Shown: one piece after another, positions 8,934 to 18,087 of the stretch | How positions within the stretch are numbered: position 1 is the first letter of the stretch | Layout: every line of letters starts with the position of its first letter | NCBI GenBank assembly: GCA_021809755.1 | Contig: JAJZJZ010000002.1 | Span: 31,731-95,730, forward strand | Origin: Thermoplasmata archaeon | GTDB lineage: Archaea > Thermoplasmatota > Thermoplasmata > Thermoplasmatales > Thermoplasmataceae | DNA: 64,000 bases | Reading direction: 5' to 3' | Translations under genes and position numbers: made by a program | Notes under the pieces: model-generated | Told to the model about the DNA's origin: nothing | What the model saw: the letters and a program-made list of their open reading frames with translations, nothing else | The model's database searches: none

Positions 8934-9452
8934 CTATCTGAAACGTGTTTCATCAAGAACAATTTCATTGGTAACACCCTTTCTCATTCTCACTATAATT
9001 CCCTTATTTTCAAGTGCTGTTAACGCTCTTGAAACGGATGCCTTTGACGTGTTGATTAAGGGAACCATTGCGCTCTGGAGCATTCTGTTTTCATGCGATT
9101 TTAGGAGGTGAATGATATCAAGTTCTGTCTCCGAAAACAATTTCCTGGCTGCTTTTTCATCTATAGAATCGCCTTCTGAAGATACCTTCTCACCGTAGTT
9201 TATTACGACAGGCCTTTTCGCCTGAATATTGTTGATCAAAGATGGCAATATCTTCCTTATACCCTCAATTGACCCAATTGATATGACAATATTTGCGCTC
9301 AATATGAAAAGGAAAAGTAACATCTGGATGCTGTCTATTTTTCCTCCAATATAAACGACAGCAGAAAAAATGGCAACAACCACGGCAATTATCATAACTG
9401 AAAGAAATAGGGAACCTGATAAGAATACCATTCTCCTTATTTTTTCATCCAT
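8934..9452 (-). CDS. Membrane-anchored winged-helix transcription regulator
   Basis: Two N-terminal membrane helices (about residues 8-32 and 38-62) are followed by a linker and a MarR/TrmB-like winged helix: FSETELDIIHLLKSHENRM, LINTSKASVSRALTALENKGII, then a basic wing MRKGVTNEIVL. The architecture, a sensor or tether in the membrane with a cytosolic DNA-binding tail, is seen in many archaeal regulators. A SHOCT membrane protein follows directly, suggesting a two-gene membrane regulatory unit. The inducing signal is not evident. Confidence 0.85.
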   Translation of the reverse strand: MDEKIRRMVFLSGSLFLSVMIIAVVVAIFSAVVYIGGKIDSIQMLLFLFILSANIVISIGSIEGIRKILPSLINNIQAKRPVVINYGEKVSSEGDSIDEKAARKLFSETELDIIHLLKSHENRMLQSAMVPLINTSKASVSRALTALENKGIIVRMRKGVTNEIVLDETRFR

Positions 9453-9730
9453 GGAACTTCACAATACCAGTCACGTATAATTGCGACAAGGATACATATC
9501 AAAGTGATACATCATTATTGTCCTCAAATCACTTCAAATCAAATCGCTAAAAGACTTCATATATAATTTTAGAAGGTTGAATGATGCATGCAAGTTTGTT
9601 CTGTATCAACGCTTTCCAATGAGAATTAATTGGCGATAGACTGAAATTGATCTACCAGAGAAAATTCTTGCTCATTTTCTATGGAAAATCAAATTTGTGC
9701 AACTTTGAAAGTTGTTTAAAGAGATAAGAT

Positions 9731-10474
9731 TTAATGAGATCGTAAATAATCACTCACTTCCGAAGCTACAACGTCAAAGGAAGGCGGGTTCAGCACCAGA
9801 GCTGGAATTTCTTTTTCCCACTGGGTTCTAAGCATTTTTATTCTTTTATCTGCCTCATCATAATTATATGTTTTTTTATAATATTCCATCTTCACAGAAA
9901 TCAATGAAAAATCCAATACCACATTTTTCTTTATTAGGAAATATATGTCGTAAAGATCCCTCGCCTGTTTTCTTGTCATAAGTGCCCTGATTTTTTCAGA
10001 AAATATCTCTTTCAGATCCATCTCGTTGACCATATATGGTCCCAGATCTCGGTAGATTGGCGTTATGTTATAATTTACAGGAGGTAGTAGCACACTTTCC
10101 CTTAAACTCACATCTATCCTGATTGTTTGCAAAGAAAGTGGTGTGTGAAACAGAGGGCCACGAATCTTTATTACATAATTGATCGATAAATTTCCACTTA
10201 ATTTTGAATATGAACTCGGATAGAATCTGTTAACTTCAGATAATGCACGTTCAATTTTTTCACCCCTAAATGCACCTGATGCTGTAAAATCAAGATCTTC
10301 AGAGAATCGGTTAAGACCATAGCATTTTTGGAGTGAAGTTTCTCCCTTGAAGACCAGTTCATTACCAATGTTTGCATAAATTCTAGAAAGAACAATATGC
10401 TGAAGATAATCCTTCTCTTTCTGGTACGCGTTGAATGATATTGGAGTATCGAGAAGCTCCTCTTTACTTAGCAT
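9731..10474 (-). CDS. abiEii: AbiEii/MenT-type nucleotidyltransferase toxin
   Basis: This is the toxin of a type IV-class AbiE system: a polymerase-beta-fold nucleotidyltransferase of the family that modifies tRNA or other targets. The conserved core GETSLQKCYGLNRFSEDLDF contains the nucleotide-binding G-E-T-S (usually GGTxL) and the DxD metal pair; KEIFSEKIRALMTRKQARDLYDIYFL carries the later conserved Lys and Asp. At 247 residues it has normal length. It overlaps the antitoxin gene by 11 bases and is the downstream member, the standard AbiE order. The motifs look intact. Confidence 0.93.
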   Translation of the reverse strand: MLSKEELLDTPISFNAYQKEKDYLQHIVLSRIYANIGNELVFKGETSLQKCYGLNRFSEDLDFTASGAFRGEKIERALSEVNRFYPSSYSKLSGNLSINYVIKIRGPLFHTPLSLQTIRIDVSLRESVLLPPVNYNITPIYRDLGPYMVNEMDLKEIFSEKIRALMTRKQARDLYDIYFLIKKNVVLDFSLISVKMEYYKKTYNYDEADKRIKMLRTQWEKEIPALVLNPPSFDVVASEVSDYLRSH

Positions 10475-11135
10475 AAGTTACCCTCCATCTTATATCTTTG
10501 AACTGACCTTTTCCCCCATAATTAACATATCTCTGAGATCTAAAAACCTTTAATTTTTCGCAATTATATCCAAATTTTTCAAGGAGGTGTCCAAGTCTGT
10601 TGATAATTGCACCTGATTGCATGCGCATGCCGTATTCCGTGAGCCTTTCAAAATTTACTCCATCTTTATTTTTCAGTACTTCCTCTACCTCACCTATGAA
10701 TGTGTTAAGATAGAGTGAGTCTATGATAGCTTTTTCAATCGTAGCAATCATACCAAGATCGGACCGTTCAAACCCGAATATCCTATCTTTGCGAAATCTG
10801 ATGAATACGATTCTGTTTTGTGCAATGGAAATTGCCCTATGTTGGACAGGGGAAACTACCTGAATTTCTGCGGGTATCTGAGTTGTTAAACCATGGAGAT
10901 AAAAAGCTGAAATTAGACTAATATACGAAGGAGAAACAACATGGGAGGCAATTTCTGAAATTTCCACATCGTCCAGATAGTAAACTCCCTTCTTGATCCT
11001 CTTTATATGTTGCATTGTGGAAAGGCGGTTTGACACATACTTCTCGGATTTTCCAAAAATCCTTGCAGCATCATGAATACTAAAAATTTTTAAATTCTGA
11101 TATTTAAGCTGATCAAAGAAATCCTCCTTTTTCAC
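10464..11135 (-). CDS. abiEi: AbiEi-type antitoxin / transcription regulator
   Basis: This antitoxin normally represses its own operon through an N-terminal winged helix and counters AbiEii through the C-terminal domain. Visible: FSIHDAARIFGKSEKYVSNRL (helix-turn-helix, residues 18-38), the wing IKKGVYYLDD, the family block PSYISLISAFYLHGLTTQIP, and IEKAIIDSLYL. At 223 residues it is complete. Just upstream of the start (11147-11158) there is a short inverted repeat ATAC-TTTC-GTAT that could be an operator. The decayed gene at 56.9-59.7 kb is a homolog. Confidence 0.92.
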   Translation of the reverse strand: MKKEDFFDQLKYQNLKIFSIHDAARIFGKSEKYVSNRLSTMQHIKRIKKGVYYLDDVEISEIASHVVSPSYISLISAFYLHGLTTQIPAEIQVVSPVQHRAISIAQNRIVFIRFRKDRIFGFERSDLGMIATIEKAIIDSLYLNTFIGEVEEVLKNKDGVNFERLTEYGMRMQSGAIINRLGHLLEKFGYNCEKLKVFRSQRYVNYGGKGQFKDIRWRVTYAK

Positions 11136-11399
11136 ATGATAACTATACTTTCGTATGTATTAAGCCATTCTATTATAGGTGTAACTGTATATGATTATTA
11201 ATTTGCCATTTCTTGTATGAGCAGTCACCATTATTATCATCTGGTATCTTTCAGTAAACTACCCAAAGCCCTCATAGGGGACTTGTTGCTGTAAGGGATT
11301 TGCGGATCAGGCCCAAATATTCACCGATTGACATTTCATTGTCAAGGCAGGGGAGTTTCTCTCACATCTGAAACATCGAATATTTCAGTTGATTTATAT

Positions 11400-13463
11400 T
11401 CATCTCGTCTCAGTCAGCCTTCTGAGTGATCTATTTATCTTGCCCCTGAGAAGAAGTGAATTCATTACCACAGATGAGGAACTCATACCCATGGCAAGAG
11501 CGGAAAGTATTGGAAGGAAAGAGTATATCGAAAGGCCTGCAAATGGTACAAGAACACCTGCAGCAATGGGAATCAGTGCAGTGTTGTAACCAAAAGCCCA
11601 ACCAATATTCTGTTTAACCTTTCCTATGGTTTTGTCGCCTATGATCTTTGCATAAACAACATGCATGAGATCGTTGTTCAGGAGAATTATGTCACCGCTC
11701 TCTCTGGCAATATCTGTACCCGAACCCATAGCAATGCCAACATCTGCAGTTTCCAGAGCAATGGAATCATTTATTCCGTCACCGGTAAATATGACATAAT
11801 CACCATTCATCTGGTATTTCTTAATTATATCTGCCTTATCTGAAGGCATCACCTCAGCATGAATATCCTCTATACCTATCTCAGAGGCAACCCTTTCTGC
11901 CTCTTCATAGGAATCCCCGGTTATCATAGATATACCTATACCCATTGCCTTTAGCCGCCTCACAGCTTCAGCAGCATTTTCTCTTATCTTATATGAAAGC
12001 TTGAAAATTCCAGATTCAACGCCATTGATCATGACTGCAACGGTTGATCCACCTTCCATCTTCTTTCTAATTATCTCAATATTCCTGCCCTGTGCAATTC
12101 CCTTTATTCCCTTACCTGGCATTTCCTCAACATCTGATACTTCCACAATTTGTGCTCCTTTCTCACCTGCCATTTTAACAATTGCCTTTGCAACAGGATG
12201 ATTTGAAGACATCTCCAGCGAAGCTGCCTGTGAGAGAACCTGATCAGGGGAATATCCCAATGAAGTTGAGAATTCCATAATTGTTGGTTCCGGCTCAGTC
12301 AGGGTTCCTGTCTTATCAAAAATTGCCCTGTTTGCCTTTGAGAGACGGTCAAGTGCGCTTGAATTCTTTATTATGATACCGTTCTCATACGATATATCCG
12401 ATGAGAGAAGAAGTGTAATTGGTCCGGCCAGGCCTATTGCACATGGACATGCGATTACCACAACAGAAACAAATGCAAGAACTGCTATGACTAATGGGAA
12501 GGCATATCCAACCGATGAAAGATAAAAATACCAGAATAGGGAGGCTAATATGGCAGTCACAATCACAATAGGAACAAAAACAGATGAAAATACGTCTGCT
12601 ATCCTCTGAACCTTGGCTCTTCCCGATGCAGCCCGCTGAATGAGTTCATATATCTGGTTTACCGTGCTGTCTCTGCCGGTCCTTGTAACCTTAATTCGAA
12701 GTATACCATTGAGATTTTTGGTTCCTGATGATACGCTATCGGGCGCTTCCCTTGTAACAGGTTCCTGTTCCCCTGTTAACATGGATTCGTCAATGTCACT
12801 TTTCCCCTGATATATTTCTCCATCCACGGGTATGACCTCACCCGGTTTCACGAGTATGAGATTTCCGGTTTTTACCTGTCCCGTGGGAATTGTTGAAATT
12901 TCTCCATTCTCCTTTATGATCGTTGTATTTCCGGGAATCATGCCAATAAGCTTTCCTGCAGCCTTATTGGCTCTTATTTTAGTACTATTCTCAATGAAAT
13001 TTCCGGTGAGAATCAGGGTTATTATGAAAGCAGATGCATCAAAATACACATCTGATTGTGGAATTGTGCCGGGAAGCAATGTGATATATGCTGAGAAGAA
13101 GAATGCTGTTAGGGTACCCATGGAAACAAGCAGATCCATATTGGCAGTCTTTCCCCTTATTGAATGGTATGCACCGTCATAGAACCCATATCCGGAATAA
13201 AACTGTACCGGCAATGTCAAGAGAAGGAGAATATAATTTCTGTCTGTGAATGAAGAAGAAACGAGATAGGTAATAATAATAATTGAAACTGCAAGGGGCC
13301 AGCTTACAACGAGCCTTCTTTTCAGGGTGAGGGCTGCCTTTTCCGGCGATTCGTATTTATACTGGCACTCCTTAGAACAGAAGAGATACTTTTGGCTGTC
13401 CAGAACGGAATATATGGGAGAATCGTCTGGTACATACATACCGCAGACAGGATCTGTTGGCAT
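11400..13463 (-). CDS. Copper-type P1B ATPase with N-terminal YHS domain
   Basis: This is a membrane heavy-metal efflux pump (CopA/CopB group). An N-terminal YHS metal-binding domain (DPVCGMYVPDD, then FCSKECQYKY, residues 4-40) replaces the usual HMA domain. Then come paired membrane helices, the actuator loop with LTGEQEPV, the ion channel motif CPCAIGLAGP that marks Cu+/Ag+ pumps, the phosphorylation site DKTGTLTEPE, and the hinge FTGDGINDSIAL. At 687 residues it is full length. It starts 9 bases after the stop of a tiny YHS protein, so the two form an operon. Copper resistance would suit a metal-rich acidic habitat (inference). Confidence 0.95.
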   Translation of the reverse strand: MPTDPVCGMYVPDDSPIYSVLDSQKYLFCSKECQYKYESPEKAALTLKRRLVVSWPLAVSIIIITYLVSSSFTDRNYILLLLTLPVQFYSGYGFYDGAYHSIRGKTANMDLLVSMGTLTAFFFSAYITLLPGTIPQSDVYFDASAFIITLILTGNFIENSTKIRANKAAGKLIGMIPGNTTIIKENGEISTIPTGQVKTGNLILVKPGEVIPVDGEIYQGKSDIDESMLTGEQEPVTREAPDSVSSGTKNLNGILRIKVTRTGRDSTVNQIYELIQRAASGRAKVQRIADVFSSVFVPIVIVTAILASLFWYFYLSSVGYAFPLVIAVLAFVSVVVIACPCAIGLAGPITLLLSSDISYENGIIIKNSSALDRLSKANRAIFDKTGTLTEPEPTIMEFSTSLGYSPDQVLSQAASLEMSSNHPVAKAIVKMAGEKGAQIVEVSDVEEMPGKGIKGIAQGRNIEIIRKKMEGGSTVAVMINGVESGIFKLSYKIRENAAEAVRRLKAMGIGISMITGDSYEEAERVASEIGIEDIHAEVMPSDKADIIKKYQMNGDYVIFTGDGINDSIALETADVGIAMGSGTDIARESGDIILLNNDLMHVVYAKIIGDKTIGKVKQNIGWAFGYNTALIPIAAGVLVPFAGLSIYSFLPILSALAMGMSSSSVVMNSLLLRGKINRSLRRLTETR

Positions 13464-13472
13464 TCATCCCAC

Positions 13473-13613
13473 TTATCTGCTGTGCTTTAAAGGATTCTTG
13501 TCAAATTCTGCCTTGCATTGCGCACTGCAGAAGTAAAATTTCTTACCCTGGAATTCGCTCTGGAATTCAGTGGACTCTTTTACTTTCATCCCGCAAATTA
13601 CATCTTTTGCCAT
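13473..13613 (-). CDS. 46-residue YHS-domain protein (missed by the ORF track)
   Basis: Reading the minus strand from ATG at 13613 gives MAKDVICGMKVKEST, then KKFYFCSAQCKAEFDKNP and a TAA stop, a stand-alone YHS domain with the conserved Cys-Gly-Met and Cys-x3-Cys pairs. Such small YHS proteins bind copper or related metals and accompany copper ATPases. The ATPase gene starts 9 bases downstream and has its own YHS domain of the same type, so this could act as a metal donor or buffer for the pump (inference). Confidence 0.85.
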   Translation of the reverse strand: MAKDVICGMKVKESTEFQSEFQGKKFYFCSAQCKAEFDKNPLKHSR

Positions 13614-14850
13614 GCTTATGCAATGCTAATTGCATTCTTAACAGTTGCGGAATATTCCTCAGTGACATCCTCCCCCGAACTAACGCATTAAGCTTTCCGA
13701 TTCAGAGACTGGATTTTCCATACAGGTATTGATCCAATCTCCACAGGCTTTATCAGTCGAGTAGAGAGCAAGCGCGGTAATCTGAGTAGACCTAATTTTA
13801 ATCCAGACATCCCGTCTGGATGGTTTCTTCAGTTTCCGTTTCCAGCTCCCCCTCTAAGATTCCGGACTGAGGCTTTTCGTCTATCCGGCTCCAAGTCTGG
13901 CCACGGTGGATTTCTCCACGACATAACATGCACCCTTCCCTTTCGGTTTGATGCGTGCTTAGCCTCCAATTGACGGTTCGAACATCTCTTCCATCCTCAC
14001 TCAGGCGGGTGGAAGGCATAAGGTCTTGTAGCCCTTTCGGGCAATAACCTGTTCCTCCGTTTTCTCAAAGGCAGCCAGTACCCACAGACCCTTTCCTCTT
14101 CTCCGTTATTATCAGGAGTGTCATCGGTACTACGATCTGATCCGCCAGGCCTTGAACGACCAGTGAGGTTGGCTTTACGCATTCCCTACCGGCCATCTTT
14201 GCCCAAGGTCTTTCCCCACTTTGCACATTATGCCTTGTATCCATGCTATCGCCCTTACACCGGAGTGTTTCTCATGCACATATACCCGTTTCACATGAGA
14301 ATTCTGCCTTCGTCCGAATCCGACAGACTCGACACACTCAATAACACGTAACCATCTTTGACTGTGCGTGCTGGATGTTACGATGCTGCAGCGTTCGCTT
14401 AATGCTATGGCCTGGATACTTGCTAACCCTTCTGGATGGTCTGGTCTTACGACTTCAAGGGTATTGTCACCGAAGCTTGCATGTGATATGTTACCATATT
14501 CACATGTTCGGTCAGCTACATTGATATCAGGTTCTTTCAATGGTCATTTCCTCCATGACTGGCTTAATGTGGTTATGGGCTGCACCGAATGCCCATCCTC
14601 ATCTTTATTTGACCAATTTTTTATTTGCATGCGGATGCATTCATCTTTAAGCAGATCATGAAACCACAAACATTACATCATGCTTGAAATTCCCAATTCA
14701 AAACACATCATAATGTCATGGGGCTCGTGTAAATTTGCGGAAACACATGGAAATAAAATTAATTTGCATACATTCATCTAAATGCCAAAAAAAGAAAATT
14801 AATTCTTGTCAGATCCTGTTGGAAATTTGAAATTTAAATTCCGGACCCAT
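13614..14850. other. Gene-poor 1.2-kb segment with a GC-rich core; identity unresolved
   Basis: No ORF here has recognisable domains. The core (about 13800-14560) is visibly richer in G and C than its surroundings and is full of overlapping ORFs on both strands, none with convincing codon use. Minus-strand ORFs (13798-14019, 13997-14182, 14175-14540) follow one another in different frames. Near 13655-13700 the minus strand resembles the IS605-type right end seen at 35.85 kb. A degraded mobile element or a structured RNA are the two readings I can offer; I cannot choose between them. Confidence 0.4.
13660..13705 (-). mobile_element. Possible decayed IS200/IS605 (TnpB-type) right end
   Basis: The minus strand contains AATGCGTTAG followed by TTCGGGGGAGGATGTCACTG. 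This parallels the segment TGCGTTAGCTGGGGGAGG plus ATCACCC at 35.87 kb, where the full hairpin of an IS605-like end is preserved. Here the left arm of the stem is lost. The similarity is short, so this is tentative. Confidence 0.35.
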
Positions 14851-15318
14851 TCAAGGTGTAATTTTTTTAAGTATTTGCCCAATGCTCAACATTAACGCCA
14901 TTAAAACAGCGGTTGAAGCTTTATAATCCTCATCCATAATGAATTTTCTTATCTTAGGAGAATATTTTTTTGGGTTATGAACGGCTTCCTGAACGTTGTC
15001 TGTTATGGTTTCAAAATTGAACATGAACCCCTTAATAAGGTCAGAGTTCTTTTCTGATGCCATGGCGCCCATAATGGAAATAGATACATTCATTGTTTTC
15101 ATTAAGGCTATTGTAAATTCTTTTGATGAAAAGAACTTTCCGAAGAAGTCCACATCTGTGGGTAAATAGTTATTGGAAACAGATTTCATCAGGTCAACTA
15201 TGTCTGCGTCCTGCAGCTTCTCAAGAATTTCGAGCAATGAATCTATTACTTCCGCGTTTTTCTCAATTCTGGAAAGAACTGTTTCTGTTGCATCCTTTTT
15301 TATCTCTTTTCCTGGCAT
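14851..15318 (-). CDS. DUF1641 domain protein
   Basis: The 155-residue protein matches the DUF1641 style: DSLLEILEKLQDADIVDLMKSV followed by a helical, mildly hydrophobic core and no signal peptide. DUF1641 genes are often found with sulfide:quinone-type flavoproteins, TusA and DsrE proteins, or with formate dehydrogenase or heterodisulfide-reductase-like complexes, usually as an accessory subunit of unknown activity. Here it is the last gene of the DsrE-TusA-SQR set, 96 bases below the flavoprotein gene. Confidence 0.8.
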   Translation of the reverse strand: MPGKEIKKDATETVLSRIEKNAEVIDSLLEILEKLQDADIVDLMKSVSNNYLPTDVDFFGKFFSSKEFTIALMKTMNVSISIMGAMASEKNSDLIKGFMFNFETITDNVQEAVHNPKKYSPKIRKFIMDEDYKASTAVLMALMLSIGQILKKITP

Positions 15319-15414
15319 TTACATCACTCCCCTAAGCATGGCGCTAAAATAGGTATCTGCTGAAGTCCATTTCAAAAGGTAATCCAGTTTGCTCTGGGCA
15401 GCTGCTCTTGGAGG

Positions 15415-16455
15415 CTAGTTGTATGAGAAATAGAGGGTCATTGCTTTCTCATCTCCAGTTACCGTGGTACAGGCAACCGCGCCATCATATTCATCATCCG
15501 ATATAAATCCCGATATTTCGGATGCTATTTTAGAGGCCAAATATTCCGACTCAAAATGAGCAGTCGCTCCTGCCTTTGATATGGGCAGATTAGTTGCATC
15601 ACCAATAACAAACACGTTATCATAATTGCCATATGTAAGTTTGTGTTTGTCAACATCTATATACCCAACTTCATCTGCAAGTCCTGATTTGGTTATAACT
15701 TCCTGACCTTTGTGTGGAGGGACAAGGACCAGCAAATCATATGGTAATTCTTCACCCTCAAGTGAATTAATTTTTCTGGCTCCTGAATCTATGCTTTCCA
15801 CATTGAACATTGTGTGATACTGAATATTTTTCTCATCGAAGAGCTTTTCAATATACACCGCCACGTTTTCAATGGTAAAGACACGATTAGGAGGAAAGAT
15901 ATAGTGGATCTCAGTGTCTTTAAGGATACCTCTTTTGTTGAGATATCTATAAAGCTGGAATGTAAATTCATATGGCGCGGGCGGGCACTGATATGGTATA
16001 CTTGAAGGTCCTATGACAATTTTGCCACCATTGAAGCCTGCGAGTTTTTTCTTAAGTTCTAGTGAGCCTTCTAAGGAATAGAAGTGGTGTGCCTCAGAGG
16101 CAAAGTTTGGGATATCCTCAGGAACTAATCTGTCTCCTGTCGCAATTATTAGATAGTCGTATGTATGTTCTTTTCCGGATTTGGTCGAGACCTTTTTGTT
16201 CTGTACATCAATGTTGGATATTGTATCCTTGACGTAGTTTATACCATAATTGAAAAGAAATTCTGGTTTTTTAACGCTGTCCTGATATCTTTTCATACCA
16301 AGTGGAATGTGAATTCCATCAGGCTTAAAATAATGAAATTTAGAATTGCCAATTACCGTTATATCTGCATCTTCAGTCGGAATCAAAAATCTCAGTTTGT
16401 TGGAAATGATGGTTCCAGCTGCTCCATCGCCAAGAACCAGTATCCTATTGCTCAT
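15415..16455 (-). CDS. Sulfide:quinone oxidoreductase-like FAD flavoprotein
   Basis: This belongs to the two-dinucleotide-binding-domain flavoprotein family. The N-terminal FAD Rossmann motif is RILVLGDGAAGTIISNKL; the second FAD contact is DNVFVIGDATNLPISKAGATA near residue 285. A Cys in IPYQCPPAPYEFTF occupies the position of the redox Cys conserved in SQR-type enzymes. The 346 residues are shorter than canonical SQR (about 380-430), so the C-terminal membrane-binding part may be reduced. With TusA and DsrE directly upstream and DUF1641 downstream, a role in sulfide or polysulfide oxidation is likely; the exact electron acceptor is not visible. Confidence 0.85.
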   Translation of the reverse strand: MSNRILVLGDGAAGTIISNKLRFLIPTEDADITVIGNSKFHYFKPDGIHIPLGMKRYQDSVKKPEFLFNYGINYVKDTISNIDVQNKKVSTKSGKEHTYDYLIIATGDRLVPEDIPNFASEAHHFYSLEGSLELKKKLAGFNGGKIVIGPSSIPYQCPPAPYEFTFQLYRYLNKRGILKDTEIHYIFPPNRVFTIENVAVYIEKLFDEKNIQYHTMFNVESIDSGARKINSLEGEELPYDLLVLVPPHKGQEVITKSGLADEVGYIDVDKHKLTYGNYDNVFVIGDATNLPISKAGATAHFESEYLASKIASEISGFISDDEYDGAVACTTVTGDEKAMTLYFSYN

Positions 16456-16460
16456 TCACT

Positions 16461-16706
16461 TCACCCTTTGGTTTTTTTCATGACGATCTCGTAATATCCT
16501 TCGTGTTCGAATACGCCTATAAGTTCATTGTTTGACTTTTTTATCCACGCACTGGCATCTCTTTTGGTTCCACTATCGGTGGAATAAACAGATATAATAT
16601 CATTCAATTTGGCAGATTTATACGCTTTGATTAACTCCATCAGTGGACCTGGGCAGAAAGAGCCCCTCGCATCTATTATTTTTGTCGGCTTTATTTTTTC
16701 TTCCAT
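16461..16706 (-). CDS. tusA: TusA/SirA-family sulfur carrier
   Basis: This small cytosolic sulfur-transfer protein carries persulfide on a conserved Cys. The family motif is [18 protein letters not shown] (CPGP at about residue 18), and the 81 residues match the usual size. The gene lies 18 bases below dsrE and 5 bases above the SQR-like gene, so the three are surely co-transcribed. In archaea such TusA-DsrE pairs shuttle sulfane sulfur in thiosulfate or tetrathionate metabolism. Confidence 0.92.
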   Translation of the reverse strand: MEEKIKPTKIIDARGSFCPGPLMELIKAYKSAKLNDIISVYSTDSGTKRDASAWIKKSNNELIGVFEHEGYYEIVMKKTKG

Positions 16707-16724
16707 ATTTTCACCTCCTTATCA

Positions 16725-17135
16725 TTAAATGAAGAATGTCATAGAATCTTTAGAGAGTGAGACAAACTCATTTACTCCTATGATATCATCTACAATTGGA
16801 TCCAAATCTTCTTTTTTCATTTCAAGCAGATCAGCAAACATTGCACAGCCATAGACCTTAATGTTTCCAACCTCCTTGGCATTTTTCAACATAGTTATCC
16901 AGTTCGGTACCTTTTTTTGTTTCATCAGGGCGAAAACTTTATCCTTCATTTTCTGTCCATCAAAACTCAGATCAGGGGGAGTTTTATCATTTTTAATTGT
17001 CCTTGTAAGTCCCCAAAAAGTGACAAAAATCTGTACCTCAAGATCGTTGGCCACAGCACCAGAGGCAATAATTGCCGCAGCCATTAGCTTATCTTCCGTT
17101 CCAGAGAATGCTATAATTGACATCTTATCAGTCAT
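16725..17135 (-). CDS. DsrE/DsrF-family sulfurtransferase-like protein
   Basis: The 136-residue protein has the DsrE fold signature: an N-terminal strand and helix MSIIAFSGTEDKLMAAAIIASGA, then LEVQIFVTFWGLTRTIK, and a conserved Cys in IKVYGCAMFADLLEM that would carry the persulfide. It is the first gene of the minus-strand sulfur operon (DsrE-TusA-SQR-DUF1641). A TATA-like element lies about 30 bases upstream of its ATG. Confidence 0.88.
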   Translation of the reverse strand: MTDKMSIIAFSGTEDKLMAAAIIASGAVANDLEVQIFVTFWGLTRTIKNDKTPPDLSFDGQKMKDKVFALMKQKKVPNWITMLKNAKEVGNIKVYGCAMFADLLEMKKEDLDPIVDDIIGVNEFVSLSKDSMTFFI

Positions 17136-17160
17136 AATACAACTATTTGATAATTTACAA

Positions 17161-17173
17161 AATATATTTAAGT
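17161..17173 (-). promoter_or_regulatory. TATA element of the DsrE-TusA-SQR operon
   Basis: On the minus strand the sequence CTTAAATATATT sits 26-38 bases upstream of the DsrE ATG (17135), fitting an archaeal TATA box with a very short or absent leader. Confidence 0.55.
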
Positions 17174-17421
17174 AAAATGCCTAATTTTCAAGCTTAAAGA
17201 TTTAATAATCAACACGTGTTCTAACTAAATCAAAATGTGCATAATTCTAATATAGACATAGTGTAAATCGGCTTCCAGAACGTATATAATCAATTATTCT
17301 ATTTATATTGAAAATAACCTCAGGAAAAATGAATTTCAATCTGGATAGCGGATCAATTTATGTTTCAAAAAGGTGATTGGTCGTCTAAAAATAAAAGGAA
17401 GCGCTTTGCCTCAATTGCTTA

Positions 17422-17448
17422 ACCTTATGAAAGATTTCATCATAAGGT
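17422..17448. promoter_or_regulatory. Perfect 9-base inverted repeat before the HxlR gene
   Basis: ACCTTATGA and TCATAAGGT form perfect arms separated by 9 bases, and the right arm ends 3 bases before the ATG of the HxlR-type regulator at 17452. The position is ideal for autoregulation by a dimeric winged-helix protein; an RNA hairpin covering the start is the alternative. Confidence 0.6.
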
Positions 17449-17451
17449 TAT

Positions 17452-17823
17452 ATGGGAGAAATTCCTACGCCGGACCGGAACAATATTACTATAATGCACG
17501 ACGGTGGAGATATCAGTATAACGAAGTCAGAGGGAGTACTCAAAATTCTGGGAAAGAAATACTCATTGTTGATTATCGGTATTCTTGGAAATAACACTGC
17601 AATGAGTTTCAACGACATAAAGAAGTCCGTTGGTTGTCCCCGATCAAATCTCCTGTCCCTACGACTTAAAGAGATGAGCAATGCTGGCATTATGAAAAGA
17701 AATGTCATGGATTCACACCCGGTTTCCGTTAAATATTCCCTGACAGAGAATGGGAAGGAACTTAGAGAAAATCTCATTCCGTTGTTCAAATGGATCGAAT
17801 GCAATTGTTACCCGAAATTGTGA
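17452..17823 (+). CDS. HxlR-family winged-helix regulator
   Basis: The 123-residue protein follows the HxlR pattern: ILGKKYSLLIIGILGN (helix 1), MSFNDIKKSVGCPRSNLLSLRLKEMSNAGIM (helix-turn-helix) and a wing ending VKYSLTENGKELRENL. There is one Cys in the recognition helix region (VGCPRSN), a position often used for redox or electrophile sensing in this family. It sits between the minus-strand sulfur operon and the plus-strand MFS/TauE genes, so it may control either. A perfect inverted repeat precedes its start. Confidence 0.88.
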   Translation: MGEIPTPDRNNITIMHDGGDISITKSEGVLKILGKKYSLLIIGILGNNTAMSFNDIKKSVGCPRSNLLSLRLKEMSNAGIMKRNVMDSHPVSVKYSLTENGKELRENLIPLFKWIECNCYPKL

Positions 17824-18087
17824 CAATGAGTTCGGTCCAAGAAGAACCTTCACCCACAAGAGGCAATTTAAGATGTTAAACTAAGTTCAGTATTCCGCTC
17901 TATCCTGTTTAATAATTTGTTAGCATTGCTTTTATGGAGATATATGATTCATTCAGGACAAAATCGATGCGTTCTTCAATTAGGCTTCTCCCAGAACCAC
18001 GTAAATTACCGCAAAGAAGGATTAATTAAGCCACCTCTAATCGATTCCTTTCACCAGTTTTCATCTCGGTATCGAGGCTGAGCCAAG

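Noticed and set aside
9618-9640. AATTGGCGATAG resembling an IS21 end
   Set aside because: Only about 8 bases match and no second terminal repeat is present, so it is probably chance.
13798-14540. Three consecutive minus-strand ORFs as a possible protein-coding gene with frameshifts
   Set aside because: Joining them gives no recognisable motif; composition looks like non-coding GC-rich sequence, so the region is listed as unresolved.
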